DNA of 64,000 nt from Cryptomeria japonica (lineage: Eukaryota > Streptophyta > Pinopsida > Cupressales > Cupressaceae), in the NCBI RefSeq assembly GCF_030272615.1, contig NW_026729194.1, positions 62,001 to 126,000 of the forward strand, in the 5' to 3' direction. The notes below the pieces were generated by a model. That model searched no databases. It saw only the letters and a list, made by a program, of their open reading frames with translations, and was not told the origin of the DNA. How positions within the stretch are numbered: position 1 is the stretch's first letter; each line of letters opens with the position of its first letter. Position numbers and translations under genes: made by a program. Below, in pieces: positions 11,189 through 22,209 of the stretch.

Positions 11189-12070
11189 ATGTCTTCACAA
11201 AAGGAAAATCAGTTTTCTTTCATCTTTGAATCAAAATATTGTGAAGCTTTCATCGCGATGAAGGTCAAGGTTGATGATATGTATGAGGAATGAAAATTTA
11301 AAAAGGAAGGCTTGTCGAAGAAAGATGAATATGCAAACTCAATGAAATCTTCTCATTCTTCTCATTCTCTTCCTTGTTCTCTTGTTGATTCTCAGAAACA
11401 ATCTCAAAGTGGTGGATTGAGGTTGTTAACCAAGATGGGCTACAAAGGAAGGGGCCTTGGAATTTATGGACAAGGTATGGTTGAACCTATGAAGGTTGAA
11501 GCTAAACCTCGCTATGTAGGATTGGGGTATGGTGAATGATAATGCTCCAAGGCTATGGATGCAAATAATTGTCCAAAAGAAGAACCATCTCAAGAACAAT
11601 CTGAGAGAGGCAATGTCACATCACCTTGAGGCAATGGTGACACATGTAATATGTTTAAGAGAAGAACAAACACAAATTCTTCTCGGCATGCATGTACCAA
11701 GGGTGACCATCAAAGGTATAATAAGCTTGATTATTCCAATGTTCCTTTTGATTATAAGAAGCATGACGATATAGAAATTTTGTGGGTTGAATAACCATAG
11801 TGTTTCCAAGTGTTGCAAAAGAATGGCTTTGTATAGGAAGGTAACATAAATTAGGAAAGGGACACTACATAAAGAATCATCTCCAGTTTGGAAGAAAGAG
11901 AAAGGCAAGAAAGGATGGATATTGAAAATTCCTTGTGCTTAGGTGAGCATCAAGAAGCTAACTATTGGAAGCTTCATCCTGTCCTTCATCTCAAGAAAGA
12001 CAAGAAGAAGATTGCAATTGATTCTCCATTGGTGAACATTGGTCAAGTGAGGAAGCTCATGTATGTGAGT
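11189..12070 (+). pseudogene. G-patch and zinc-knuckle Gag-like ORF, copy 1 (interior 1)
   Basis: ATG at 11189 begins MSSQKENQFSFIFESKYCEA. A stop at about 11291 interrupts the frame. A Ser-rich stretch follows, then a clear G-patch (about 11411-11536) with KMGYKGRGLGIYGQG and KPRYVGLGYGE. Frameshifts after 11537 hide the rest: a knuckle remnant CGLNNHSVSKC near 11791-11823, and a Lys-rich HLKKDKKKIAIDSPLVNIGQ block near 11986-12045. G-patch domains bind RNA or activate DEAH helicases; they occur in betaretroviral protease regions and in some plant retroelements. The role here is probably Gag-like RNA binding, inferred from domain content and position after the primer site. Confidence 0.7.
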
Positions 12071-12503
12071 TAAACTTCTTCACTCATGTCTATAAAGGCG
12101 GAAAAATAAGGTAACATGAAGCATAAAAATGAAGTAGTTGCATGTAAGCCTAACTATCATGTGTTTCAGGGATCATAAACACCGTAACATGAGAATTTGT
12201 CATGGGAGCCTATCAAGTGGATTAAAAGTGTTGTTAGCTCATTGTCATTACTATCCTTGTATTTGTTATTGCTGCTAATGTGTTGTACATGGATAGTAGC
12301 TCAGGCAATGAATGTAGAAGGATATGGGAAAATGCAAATGGGTATCAATATGCTTTCAATTATTATAATAATTGTACGACTTCTTGATGAAGAAAGAGCA
12401 CAAATAGGGTGGACGGATACTCGAGAAGTGGGAAAGTATTTTTCTCACTTAGCGTGTGATTAAGAACCTTTTGGAGGTCCAAAAGTTCCTCAGTGGGGAG
12501 GAA

Positions 12504-13532
12504 TGATCCAAGTGGATCTCAAGTCTATTAGGGGATTTGAGCCCCTAACCTCCAACCTCTAAAAAAACTGACTTACTGTTCTACCAATGTCAATGCCTTT
12601 ACCTATATATGGCATGAGTTTGATTTAAACACTACCTATGGTTTGCAATAATTTAAAATAGGGGTCGGTGGGTGTTGAAACACTGACCCATCAATTACCA
12701 AAATAACATATCACTATTGTACCATGAAATAATTTTAAATTTTATGTGAGCAATGCATTTTTTATAGAATGTTTCAAGCCTGCATCATTACAAAAAAAAA
12801 CCCTATATGGTTTTTTAGAGTCTAACAAATGCATAAAGCTAAACAAGGGGGTTGTAAACCAATTGTAAAGAAGGGTTTTGTTGTGAGGGGGTTAATTTAT
12901 TAATTATGGTGGTTTTAGTCCCATATGAAAAAGTAATGTATAAAAGGGGTTGATAGGATTTTTTAAAATTCATTCCTAGAGATAGAGAATTTAGAGTACA
13001 CTTTCAGAACAATAGGAAGAGATTAAAACTCAATGATTTCTCTGAGAGTATATTGTATGACTCTTAAGTCATTTTGTAATGGCTTGTTGCTCATGTACTC
13101 TTGTTGAGAGTGAGAGTCGCATTGTCATTTCTTAGCATTATGATTGTGACAAAAGGATTGGGTAGGATGCTAGAAAGTTCTTGTCGGGACAATGTGGAAG
13201 TAGGAAGATCCTGATGGTAGCAATCTTCCTTGGAAATAGATTGTAACTTACTGAAAGACCATGGTGATGTAAAAGAATTTACATCATAATAATTCCATTG
13301 ATCATGCTTATCTACCGATCTGGAGATGTAGCCAGAGTTTGGTGAATTTCATTATCAAATATTTTCTCTCTCTTTTCCTGGTGCATGATTTTGTCAACTT
13401 ATTTTCTTTCCTACATATTATGTGATTATTTTCTCTTTTCACAAGCAACGCCAATTTCTATCTTGAATTAAATTTGTATCTTGGTGAATCTAATAATTGT
13501 TAATTGATTCATAGTAAGGATTTTATAGATCA
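12504..13532 (+). repeat. LTR 2 of the array (shared by both interiors)
   Basis: 1029 bases, TGATCCA...AGATCA, with a TATA box at 12939-12946 (TATAAAAG). It ends interior 1 and starts interior 2. Confidence 0.85.
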
Positions 13533-13536
13533 AGTT

Positions 13537-13547
13537 TGGTATCAGAG
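13537..13547 (+). other. Primer-binding site of interior 2
   Basis: TGGTATCAGAG, four bases from the end of LTR2. The corresponding site after LTR1 (11117-11127) has C changed to A. Confidence 0.8.
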
Positions 13548-13606
13548 TCGGTCTGACAAGTTGCAGGTTGTGGGATACTTGGAGAAAAATCAAGAAGAAT
13601 GAGGAG

Positions 13607-14734
13607 ATGTCTTCACAAAAGGAAAATCGGTTTCCTTTTTTCTTTGATGCAAAATTTTGTGAATCTTTCATGCTGATAAAGGTCAAGGTTGATGAGATGT
13701 ATGAGGAATGGTAATTTAAAGAAGGAAGGCTTGTCGAAGAGAGATTAAGATGCAAATGAGCAGTGAAAGCTCCTCATTCTTCTCATTCTGTTCCTTGTTC
13801 TCTTGCTAATTCTCAAAAATAGTCTCGAAGTGTTGGATTGAGGTTGTTAAGGAAGATGGGATACAAAGGAAAGGGCCTTGGAATTTATCGACAAGGTATG
13901 GTTGAACCTGTGAAGGTGGAAGCTAGACCTCTCTATGCAAGATTGGGGTATGGTGAAGGAGAATGCTCCAAGGTCGTGGATGCAAAGAATTCTCTAAAAG
14001 AATAATCATCTCAAGAACAATGTGAGAGAGGCAATAGCACATCACCTTCAGGCAGTGGTGAAACATGCAAGAAGTTTAAGAGAAGAACAAACATAGATTC
14101 TTCTCAGCATCCATGCACCAATGGTGGCCATCAAAGGTATAAAAAGCTTGATTATTCCAATTTTCCTTTTGATTACAACAAGATTGAAAATATAGAAATT
14201 TGGTGGTTTAGAAAACCATGCATATTTTATGGGTTAAATAACCATAGTGTTTCCAAGTGTTGGAAAATAATGAATTTGTACAAGAAGGTAAAGTCAACCA
14301 GGAAAGGGACACTGCATAAAGACCCATCTCCAGTTTAGAAGAAAGAGAAGGGCAAGAAAGGCTGGATGTTGAAAATACCTTGTGTTTATTGCAACAAAGG
14401 TAGACATCAAGAAGCTACCTATTTGAAACCTCATCCGAAGCTTCATCTCAAGAAAGACAAGAAGAAGATTGCAATTGATCCTCCATTGGTGAACATTGGG
14501 CAAGTGAAGATGCTCATGTATGTGAGACAAAATTCTTCACTCATGTTTGTAAAGGCAGAAAAAGAATGTGATCAGAAGCATAAAAATGAAGTAGTTGCAT
14601 GTAAGCCTAACTATAATGTGTTACAAAGATTATCAACGCCGCAACATGATAATTTGTCATGGGAACCTGCTAAGAGGATTAAAAGTGTTGTTATCTCATT
14701 GTCATTAATATCCTTGTATTTGTTATTGATGTGA
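13607..14734 (+). pseudogene. G-patch and zinc-knuckle Gag-like ORF, copy 2 (interior 2)
   Basis: Same architecture as copy 1. The start is MSSQKENRFPF at 13607, followed by a stop near 13712 and a G-patch at about 13831-13958 (KMGYKGKGLGIYRQG). A first knuckle sits near 14219 with its second Cys replaced by Tyr (CIFYGLNNHSVSKC). A second knuckle CVYCNKGRHQEATY lies in an open block at 14366-14734, followed by a Lys-rich segment. The two knuckles show different damage in the two interiors, so the intact ancestor probably had G-patch, two CX2CX4HX4C knuckles and a basic tail. No protease or polymerase follows before the purine tract at 14948. Confidence 0.72.
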
Positions 14735-14960
14735 ATATGTTGTACATGGATAGTATCTAGGGTAGTGAATACAGAAGGATGTGGGAAAATGCAAATGGGT
14801 AGCAATAGGCTTGCAATTATTATAATCATTGTAAAACTTCTTAATGAAGCAGGTGCACAAACAAAGTGGATAGATACTGGACAAGTAGGAAGGTGATTTT
14901 CTCACTTAGTGTCTGATTAAGAACCTTTTGGAGGTCCAAAAGTTCCTCAGTGAGGAGGAA

Positions 14961-15927
14961 TGATCCAGGTCGATCTCGAGACTATTAGGGGATTTGACAC
15001 CCTAAACTCAAACCTCCTAAGGAACCGGCCTACTGTTCCATCACTGTCAATTCCTTTACCTATATATGGTGTCAATTTGATTTAAGCACGACCTATGGTT
15101 GGCAATGCTTTAAAATAGGGGTTGGCGGGGGTTGAACCGCTGACCCACCGATTGCCAAAATAACATATCAGCGTTTCATAGTGTGAAATGATTTTAAATT
15201 TGATGTGGGCGATGTATTTTTTATACAATGTTTCAAGCTTGAATCATAAAAAAATAAAACCATATATGGTTATTAACAACCTAACAAATGCATAAAGCCA
15301 AACAAGGGGGTTGTGAACGAATTGTAAAGAAGGATTTTGTTGTGATAGGGTTTTTGAAAATTCATTCTTGGAGATAGAAAATTCAGAGTAGTCTCTTAGA
15401 ACAATAGGAAGAGATAAAAACTTAGTGATTTCTCTCTTAGACAATATTGTATGACTCTTAAGTCATTTTGTAAGGGCTTGTTGCTTATGTACTCTTGTTC
15501 AGAGTGAGAGTTGCAGTTCCATTGCTTAGCATTGTGAATCTGACAAAAGGATTAGGCAGGATGCTAGAAAAGTCTTGTCAGGATAGTGTGGAAGAAGGAT
15601 GAACCTGATGGTAACAATCTTCTTTGGAAATAGATTCTAACTTATTGAAAGACCATGGTAATGTAAGAGCATTTGCATCATAATAATGGCATTGACCACG
15701 TGTATTTATGGATCCAAAGATGTAGCCAGAGTCTGGTGAACTCTGGTATCAAACCTTTTCTCTCTCTTTTCCTAATGCATGATTTTTGTCACCTTATTTT
15801 CTTTCTTGCATTTTATGTGATTATTTTCTCTCTTCATGAGCAACGTTAGTTTCGATCTTAAATTAAATCTATATCCTAGTGAACCTAACAGATGTTAAGT
15901 GATTCATAGTAAGGAGTTTACAAATCA
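14961..15927 (+). repeat. LTR 3 of the array
   Basis: 967 bases. It lacks about 60 bases present in LTRs 1 and 2, including the TATA region (junction near 15345). Confidence 0.82.
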
Positions 15928-16008
15928 TCACGTCACATCCCATACAATTTCTTCACTAAACAATGTTGTCACTATGTCACAGGTGAAGAAAACTACTCTG
16001 ATACCATA

Positions 16009-16196
16009 TGAAAGTGTTGAAATAGGAAAACCAAAGAAGAATTTGATATCAGTTGATATTAATTTGTTCATAATGTATACCTTCAATTAGGCAATACAAA
16101 CAATCCAAAACTATTACATAACCATGGCAAGTAACCAAGCGATAGTTTATTTATGTAAACAAGAACTAACACTATTATCTAATGTAATATGCCAAG
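16009..16196 (-). repeat. 5' LTR of the copia-type element
   Basis: 188 bases, partner of 7820-8008. The primer-binding site (minus 16006-15996) lies two bases inside. The matching TATA region has decayed to cctaattgaagg. Confidence 0.75.
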
Positions 16197-16989
16197 TCAT
16201 TAGCTTGGATGGATAATTTTTTTTAAATGGGACTATAAGATGACTCTCATGCATGGAGAGGTTCTGCAAGAATTTGAGCTAGATTAATATAAATAGCCAT
16301 TCAGTATTCAACTAATGATCACCATTAGTCCAAGTATGGTAGAGGTTTGTGCACAAATAGTGTGGCTAGCTTGGGGCTAGTCATATGGCCATTGAGATCA
16401 TATTTCTATTGGTCATTTATTGAATGAAGTCCTTGATGGACTAGTTTCAAGGAGAGTAAGTTCTCTAAGCATTTTTTATCATCATAACGCCTCATTTTTA
16501 TAAAGGATAGGTCATAAATGGTTTTCTTCATTCTTTCGGCCTTTAAATCTAAATCAGTGACATCAAGTTATTTTGCCCTTTTTATGGCAACGATTCCATT
16601 TATAAACATCCACAGAAGCCTAAATGGTTCCTCCTTGAAACCATGTGTATCATTGAAAAATGGGCTCTGAAGAACCAATTGCATGGGACTTTGAAAATCA
16701 TGAGGTGCTCCCTCTACCTATAACTTATTATATAGGTGATCTCCTCAGGGCTGAAGTAAAACAATGTAAGAGTCAAAAATATCTCTAAAAACTCATAGTA
16801 GTCATGTGTCACCAAGAGCCAATGGGTCCATGTAGGCATTAGGATTATTTTCTATTTACCTAAGAAATGTCTACCATGGCCAAATACATGTGGCTAAAAG
16901 AATTGTGCATTTTAAAAAATAACTAAGTGCAATAGAAAATATTGGTACCTAATCTTTTTTTCATGCTTGAAATAGATAGTTGATGTTGT
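16197..16989. other. No supported gene
   Basis: No recognised motif on either strand. It may be the untranslated or decayed part of the ORF that follows on the minus strand. Confidence 0.4.
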
Positions 16990-17773
16990 ATTTTTTTTGT
17001 AATGTGCTTAAGAACATTTGTATTGTATGTCTTTCACTTGAAATTATATCTAGGCAGAGGGATGGACCCAACTGGAGATCATAAACACTTGTATCATGTT
17101 CAAATCCAAAGATGTTAAAGCCAAAATAAAGAAGGCATCTTGTATATCTATCATGAAACTAGAATGAGAAATGATTGGTGAAGACATTATTAAATTTACC
17201 AAATAATTGTGGAGCTCCTAATTTGGAAGCTTCAACTAATCTTTCATTGTCTACCAAACTAAATGAAATTTCATATAAAGGAACAAAAATATTTTGTAGC
17301 ATCATGTGGGATTCATATTATTTCTCTTACTACTATATCATAGATCACAACTTGAATCTGTCTCCCATGATAGTTAAATTGGTAGGATTGTACTACCATG
17401 CGGAAACATCTACTAGTGCACCATATACTTAGCCATAGTAGAGCTTTGTATCCTACACCCAAATGATTCATAATCACTTTTCAACACATTGTTTAGAATT
17501 TATACATGAGCACCCTTCCTTAGAGTCTTAGGTTTCTTAGACAATCTAGACTCAAAAATTGAATTTGCATAATCTAAAACCAAAAATGGGTTTCTACAAT
17601 AATTATTTTTCATGGTCCTTACATTGGTGATTTATGATGTTTCTAGACTAGGAGATAAGGCATAGGATCCACTATCCTTAAATTTAGGAGGAAGCTCCTA
17701 AAGCTTCCTTATGGGAGGGGTGCTTTTCCTCCTTGGGCATTCACTTCCAAAGGTTGATTGTATAGTATCCATG
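16990..17773 (-). pseudogene. Unrecognised decayed ORF
   Basis: Read on the minus strand from ATG at 17771, one frame runs about 115 codons with only three stops: MDTIQSTFGSECPRRKS, then YALSPSLETS, NPFLVLDYANSIFESRLSKK and SDYESFGCRIQSSTMAKYMV. After frame changes, a further block reads SFSLVDNERLVEASKLGAPQ, FGKFNNVFTNHFSF and LLYFGFNIFGFEHDTSVYDL. The amino-acid balance is protein-like rather than A+T noise. I do not recognise the family. The neighbours on the same strand are element genes, so an element ORF is likely, but a host-derived pseudogene is possible. Confidence 0.4.
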
Positions 17774-18662
17774 GTTATTTTTTCTTTGTACAATTCCTTA
17801 TGCTTAAAATTCTCAAAAAATTTACTAAAAAGATAACACTATGCTTTTTCTACAAAAATTCTCTCTTAAAATGCTCTGTGATTCTAAAATGCTTTCAAAT
17901 GACTCAATCTGTCACTTGTATTAATATTTAAAAAGGGATTCCCCTCTCGTGTGTTTAATGCATTGAACCATTGGCCACCATGATTCTCAAAGGATAAATT
18001 GGTGCACACACATGTAGATCCATTCTACTAAAGATTTTAAAATTTATCACATGAATAGAGCATATTAAATAACGACCATTGATTCCCATAACAATGAACC
18101 ATTAATTGTCTTTCAAAATGAATTGATCCAAAATGGGTGCTAAGATGTGAACAGGTGACTACAATCCACAAGTTTTATTCACCTTTTGCATGCACATGAC
18201 ACTTATGAAAAGAAAAGTAGAAAACACACATGCAATGAGGGAAACTAACTATATACAATAAAGGATAAAGAGTTAGGTTGAAATATTTTAGGAATGAGAA
18301 TATTTCCTTCTTTTTTTATAAAATCATGAGCAGTATATCCTTGTAATTAATTATCTGAAAGGGGCATCTTCATAATGAGTCAAACTTAACATGTTACTCA
18401 AGATTTGTGCCTCTTTCCTCCCACTTGAGGACTGAATCTCCTTCTTTGAAATTAGGGTCCAAAGTTTTATGATAAAAAAAACTTATTTAACATGTATTGG
18501 AAACTTACCATTGCATCATGAGCATGCTCCCTTACTTGTTGGAAGTTAAATAATTCATCTAACAAGACATGCATTGCTCTATTTTTCTCAATATCAAAGT
18601 CTTTCAACAATTGCAGAGATAGAATCTCTATTAAAATCAATATATAATACTCTTTTCACATA
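17774..18662. other. No supported gene
   Basis: A+T-rich. A short palindrome, aggaggaagctcctaaagc, lies near 17687-17705 just outside the left boundary. This would be the 3' side of the integrase remnant on the minus strand, but no LTR boundary could be identified. Confidence 0.4.
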
Positions 18663-19320
18663 CTAGTTCATACAAGGATGCCTTAAGAAAAAATTTAGAG
18701 TGATGAAATTGACTGATAGGGTTTTCTCTAGGTTCTTGTGACACTCCCTTTGACTATCAACCCCTAGTCTTTTGATTAATCTGATTAGATTATTATTTGT
18801 AGGTTTAGTTAACTCATTCACTTGTGGCAATATTTTTATAATACCTTCAAGTGAATACCCTTCTTCAAGGAAAACCTTAAAAATCCTTGAACCACGAGAA
18901 TCTTTTGTATTGTCCAATACAATGGTCCTTAGCGCACCAAATCTTGTAACAAGCACTTCTTGAAAGTTTGGTATCAAATTAATTTTCACATCTTTCAATA
19001 AAATAACTTTATAAAATCTTGTTCATGAGTCGGTAACTTTAGGAATCTATTTGTGACCAATAGTTAATAGAGGATTAATCATTTTGATGAAATATAATCC
19101 AACTATGCAAAAGGCTAATCTAAAATGATCGAGTGAAGTAGCATGGATAAATTCCTCATTTTTCTAACAAATAATTGAAACGATTAGCACTTTCTTACTA
19201 GATCATGGAAATTGAATAATAGACTTGGCCAATAATATCCTACACTAATGATCTTTATTGTGGTGGTCTATGTTGAGAAATGACCACCTAAAGTCCCATA
19301 ATGTATTTCATGAAGTCCCA
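18663..19320 (-). pseudogene. Ty3/gypsy integrase remnant
   Basis: The minus strand gives GGHFST followed by VGYYWPSLFFNFHDLVRKCQ (the histidine/cysteine zinc-binding end of a gypsy integrase), near 19275-19165. After frame changes a long open block at 18998-18663 contains LVTRFGALRTIVLDNTKDSR, then a YPQGN-like site decayed to LPQVNELTKPTNNNLIRLIK. In intact integrases TIV.DN carries the second catalytic Asp, and the NGL.E.TN region carries the Glu; here that Glu position is not conserved. Dead. The role would have been insertion of element DNA into chromosomes. Confidence 0.72.
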
Positions 19321-19449
19321 TAATATACTTCATAACCCATGGTTGTTATACATCAACTTCCTCATCTATATAATCATCAAGGAATGTTCATTATATGATA
19401 TATTAAGCACTTGTATTATGCAACAATAGCTAGTGTAATCTTCAAATAT

Positions 19450-20130
19450 AATCTTGATTGTATTAAATCTTGCTTAAGGAGTCTATGATCTATATAAGTT
19501 CATCCTCTTCCTCTATTATTTGGTCTTCCTCTTTCTCTACCTCATCCTCTATTATTAGTAGAAGATTCACGTTACGATTTAGTAATGTGAGAGGGAGAAG
19601 ATTCATACTTTTCTTCAATTTATTATGAAAGACTAGAAAGTTTGCACAAATTTTTTTGTAGAACATCACATATCCTTCTCATGAGATTGCAAAGACCCAA
19701 TCAACTCTACAACTTTGGAAGTGGTTAGATCTTTACTTTCTTCAGTGCCTATTACTATTGAATCAGAGAGGAAGAGATCTGGGAATTTTTCTTACATTTT
19801 TTTGTTCTAATATTGTTTTCCCTTTGATACCTTGAATCCTAATAATAAATTCATGAATGGACTCAACTTCCTTCATCCTTAAATTTTCAAAATGCTTGAA
19901 CAAATAAAAGTCTTACTGATCTAATGTTTTATGTTCCTTTATATGTAATTTGAGGGCCGCCTATTCATCCTTTGATATCAAAATACAAATTCAAGGGCAA
20001 AATTAAACATCTAATATAAATTTAATTATGAAAAGAGCTTTGTTGTCCTTCCTTTTTTCTTCTTTCAATTGATTTTTGTTGATTTGGTGTCAGTGGATTC
20101 AATGCATTTTGACTATAGGAGTTGTGTATC
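19450..20130 (-). pseudogene. Copia Gag (UBN2 type) remnant
   Basis: Minus-strand blocks appear in order: KALFIIKFILDV near 20030, ALKLHIKEHKTLDQ near 19950, FENLRMKEVESIHEFIIRIQ near 19895-19836, IPRSLPL near 19780, and EESKDLTTSKVVELIGSLQS near 19745-19690. A Gly/Arg-rich stretch follows near 19555-19510. This is the order seen in Ty1/copia Gag, with an alpha-helical core and then a basic, RGG-like region. There are several stops and frame shifts. A gypsy integrase lies directly downstream on the same strand, so the pair is a patchwork and not one element. Confidence 0.75.
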
Positions 20131-21878
20131 CCACTTCCACTGATTCCTAGGGTTCTTGGGATGATAGTTGGGTAATCATTTTGATATACCAATAATTATA
20201 GTTGTATCTAGTAAATAGCAAAAACAAAAATGATAAGTTACTACTATTAGCCATTTAGAGATTAATATTTCTCTAACCTTGCTACACGCACAATAAAAAA
20301 ATTCTACAACCTACTCTACTACTAGTTGAAAGATTATAAATTTAAAACAATCAAATCATAGAAAAAGGAAAAATTATTCAATTTAAAAAATCTACATATA
20401 TTATCTTTGCATATAAAAATTGAAAAAATCTATATATAGAGGAGGGGGCCGGTAGTTGTACAGTGTCCAGTAGTTCTACACCACTTGTGCTTATAATAAC
20501 TAGTCTTGCCATGTATTTATATTATATATTGTAAATAAATAATTCACATGTAAATAAAATTTTTACCAAATATTAGTCAAAATAAGTCAATACTTGAACA
20601 CATGAGAGCCTATAAATGCTACATAAAAAAAAATAAATACATTCATTAACAAGCGAAATAAATAATATTTTATTTCAAATAAAATATCACAGCTATCCAC
20701 TATAATTGTATCATTTATAAAATAAGTGCTCACTTCAACAACTAATGTTATCATAGTGAAAAAATATTATTCTTATGTGTACAACTATTAGGGTAGCAAT
20801 GTACATGCATTGGAGTAATTCACATTAACAAATTGTCTTATCACAAATTTAAAAGGTGAGTACAATTATTATCTTGTATTCAAATGTTTTTTATGTTCAA
20901 CTATTGGTCCTTTTGTGTCAATATGAAAGAGAGAGATAACAAACATTTATGATTATTAATAGGTATTTGGTCCATTTAAGTTTTCATTAATAAAAGTGGG
21001 ATATGTTGTACCATTACATATCCATTTAAGTTGTATATAATTAGTATTTTACATATAAATACAATATTCTACTATTAACAAATTTATTCAACTACTAGAA
21101 ACTTTTAGATTTGTTTTAACTAGAAGATATCTTTTTTTTTTCATTAATCTATTTAAATAAATATTATATTACAATATTATAATTAATAATGACTTAATAT
21201 TTATTATAATATTGTAATTAATATTAAATTATTATAAAGATATGATAATATTATAATGTTTCATATATTCTTTTATTATATTTTTATATTCCCTTTAAAT
21301 ATTTTGAAAAGAAAAAAACTTAAATTACAAATTTATTATGTGACTATAATAAGTAAAACATTTAAGTTTTATAATAATGATTTTTTAATAAAAAATTCTA
21401 AGATAACTTTAACAATGGCAATTAATATATGTTTAGATTGAAATTAAGATATGCTATTAAAACAAAGATTTTATAATTGTCATTATATTTATTCATCATT
21501 ATTGTTCAAATATTTAGAATAATACAAAATAAAATAATAAAGAAAATAAGTAAATGATATCAATAATATATAATTTTTAAAATTATAATTATAATATAAT
21601 AAAATTAAAGTACTACATTGTCCTATAAGAAATAGAATGATACTTATGTGCGTTATAATGTACCAACATTTTAGTAATACATGTACAAATGTATATGATG
21701 ATTATAATAATTTTTTCAAGATAATTTTAATAATTAAAAATTAATATCTAATTATATTTAAAATATTAGAAATTTAATATTTATCATAATCTCTCTTCAA
21801 ATATATTGATTTATAATATAAAAATTTACAAAATGTATAATAACATATTATAAGATTCACTCTACCTACTACCTAAGT
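20131..21878. other. Very A+T-rich stretch, no gene seen
   Basis: Contains a small hairpin at about 21169-21219 (attacaatattataa against ttataatattgtaat). Low-complexity A/T continues to about 21860. Short open frames here are A+T artefacts. Confidence 0.6.
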
Positions 21879-22209
21879 GCTTGTGGGAGAATTGCCACTC
21901 TTTGGAACCCTGCTTTTTTTGAAGGCTCACTGATTCACTCTAAGGCTCTGATTGGGAATCAAAGGAATGACCTTTGGATGTTTGTGGGAGATTTTGATTC
22001 CCCTTTGTACCCTTCTAAGAAAGCTAGTGGTTGTGAGGACTACTCGGACAATATGACTGATCTTGTTGATTTCATCTCCTCCTCTGGTTTGATGGACATT
22101 AACCTCAATGATTTTAAGTTCAGTTGATTTTAAGTTCACTTGGTCTAACTGGCGTCATGGGAACCATTTGATTTTGGATAGGGTGTTGGTTTATACTAAT
22201 TGGGTTTTA
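21879..22209 (+). pseudogene. LINE ORF2 endonuclease fragment
   Basis: The + strand reads ACGRIATLWNPAFFEGS, then DLWMFVGDFDSPLYPSKKAS, LVDFISSSGLMDINLNDFKF, and after a break FTWSNWRHGNHLILDRVL. These are landmarks of the APE-type endonuclease of plant LINEs (the GDFN motif, here GDFD, and the TWSN..RVLD/DRVL end), which nicks target DNA for priming. A 16-base direct repeat near 22110-22141 (gattttaagttcagtt / gattttaagttcactt) introduces the stop. Part of the domain between the first two blocks is missing. No reverse transcriptase follows. Confidence 0.72.

Larger units (their letters stand above)
10084..15927 (+). mobile_element. Nested LTR array: LTR-interior-LTR-interior-LTR, G-patch family
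   Basis: Three copies of a ~1 kb LTR (10084-11112, 12504-13532, 14961-15927) alternate with two ~1.4 kb interiors. LTRs 2 and 3 begin TGATCCA after a purine tract (CAGTGGGGAGGAA at 12491-12503; cagtgaggaggaa at 14948-14960) and all end near AAATCA or AGATCA. Primer sites follow LTR1 and LTR2: TGGTATAAGAG at 11117 (one change) and TGGTATCAGAG at 13537. So both interiors read on the + strand and share the middle LTR. No target duplication is evident: gattt precedes LTR1 and tcacg follows LTR3. The first ten bases of LTR1 are diverged. No pol genes exist in either interior. The array sits in the leader of the older copia element. Confidence 0.85.
7820..16196 (-). mobile_element. Copia-type gag-only LTR element, split by a nested LTR array
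   Basis: LTRs at 7820-8008 and 16009-16196 are about 190 bases and share TGAAAGTGTTGAAA at one end and an ATGTAATA-containing block at the other. On the minus strand they read TGTTGG...CTTTCA. A purine tract AAGGGGGGAAA (minus, 8019-8009) lies inside the left LTR, and a primer site TGGTATCAGAG (minus, 16006-15996) lies just inside the right LTR, so the element reads right to left. Flanks atcat (7815-7819) and gtcat (16196-16200) may be a target duplication with one mismatch. The LTRs differ at roughly a quarter of positions by eye, so this is old. Only a gag remnant is present (9475-8700). Positions 10084-15927 are a later nested insertion. Confidence 0.72.

Noticed and set aside
13537-13547. 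tRNA gene fragment (TGGTATCAGAG occurrences)
   Set aside because: These are primer-binding sites, complementary to the 3' end of initiator Met tRNA, always at an LTR edge.
18772-18963. + strand open frame as a small gene
   Set aside because: It is antisense to the gypsy integrase remnant.
21169-21219. MITE from the A/T-rich hairpin
   Set aside because: The arms are short and low-complexity, with no target duplication; A/T noise explains it.
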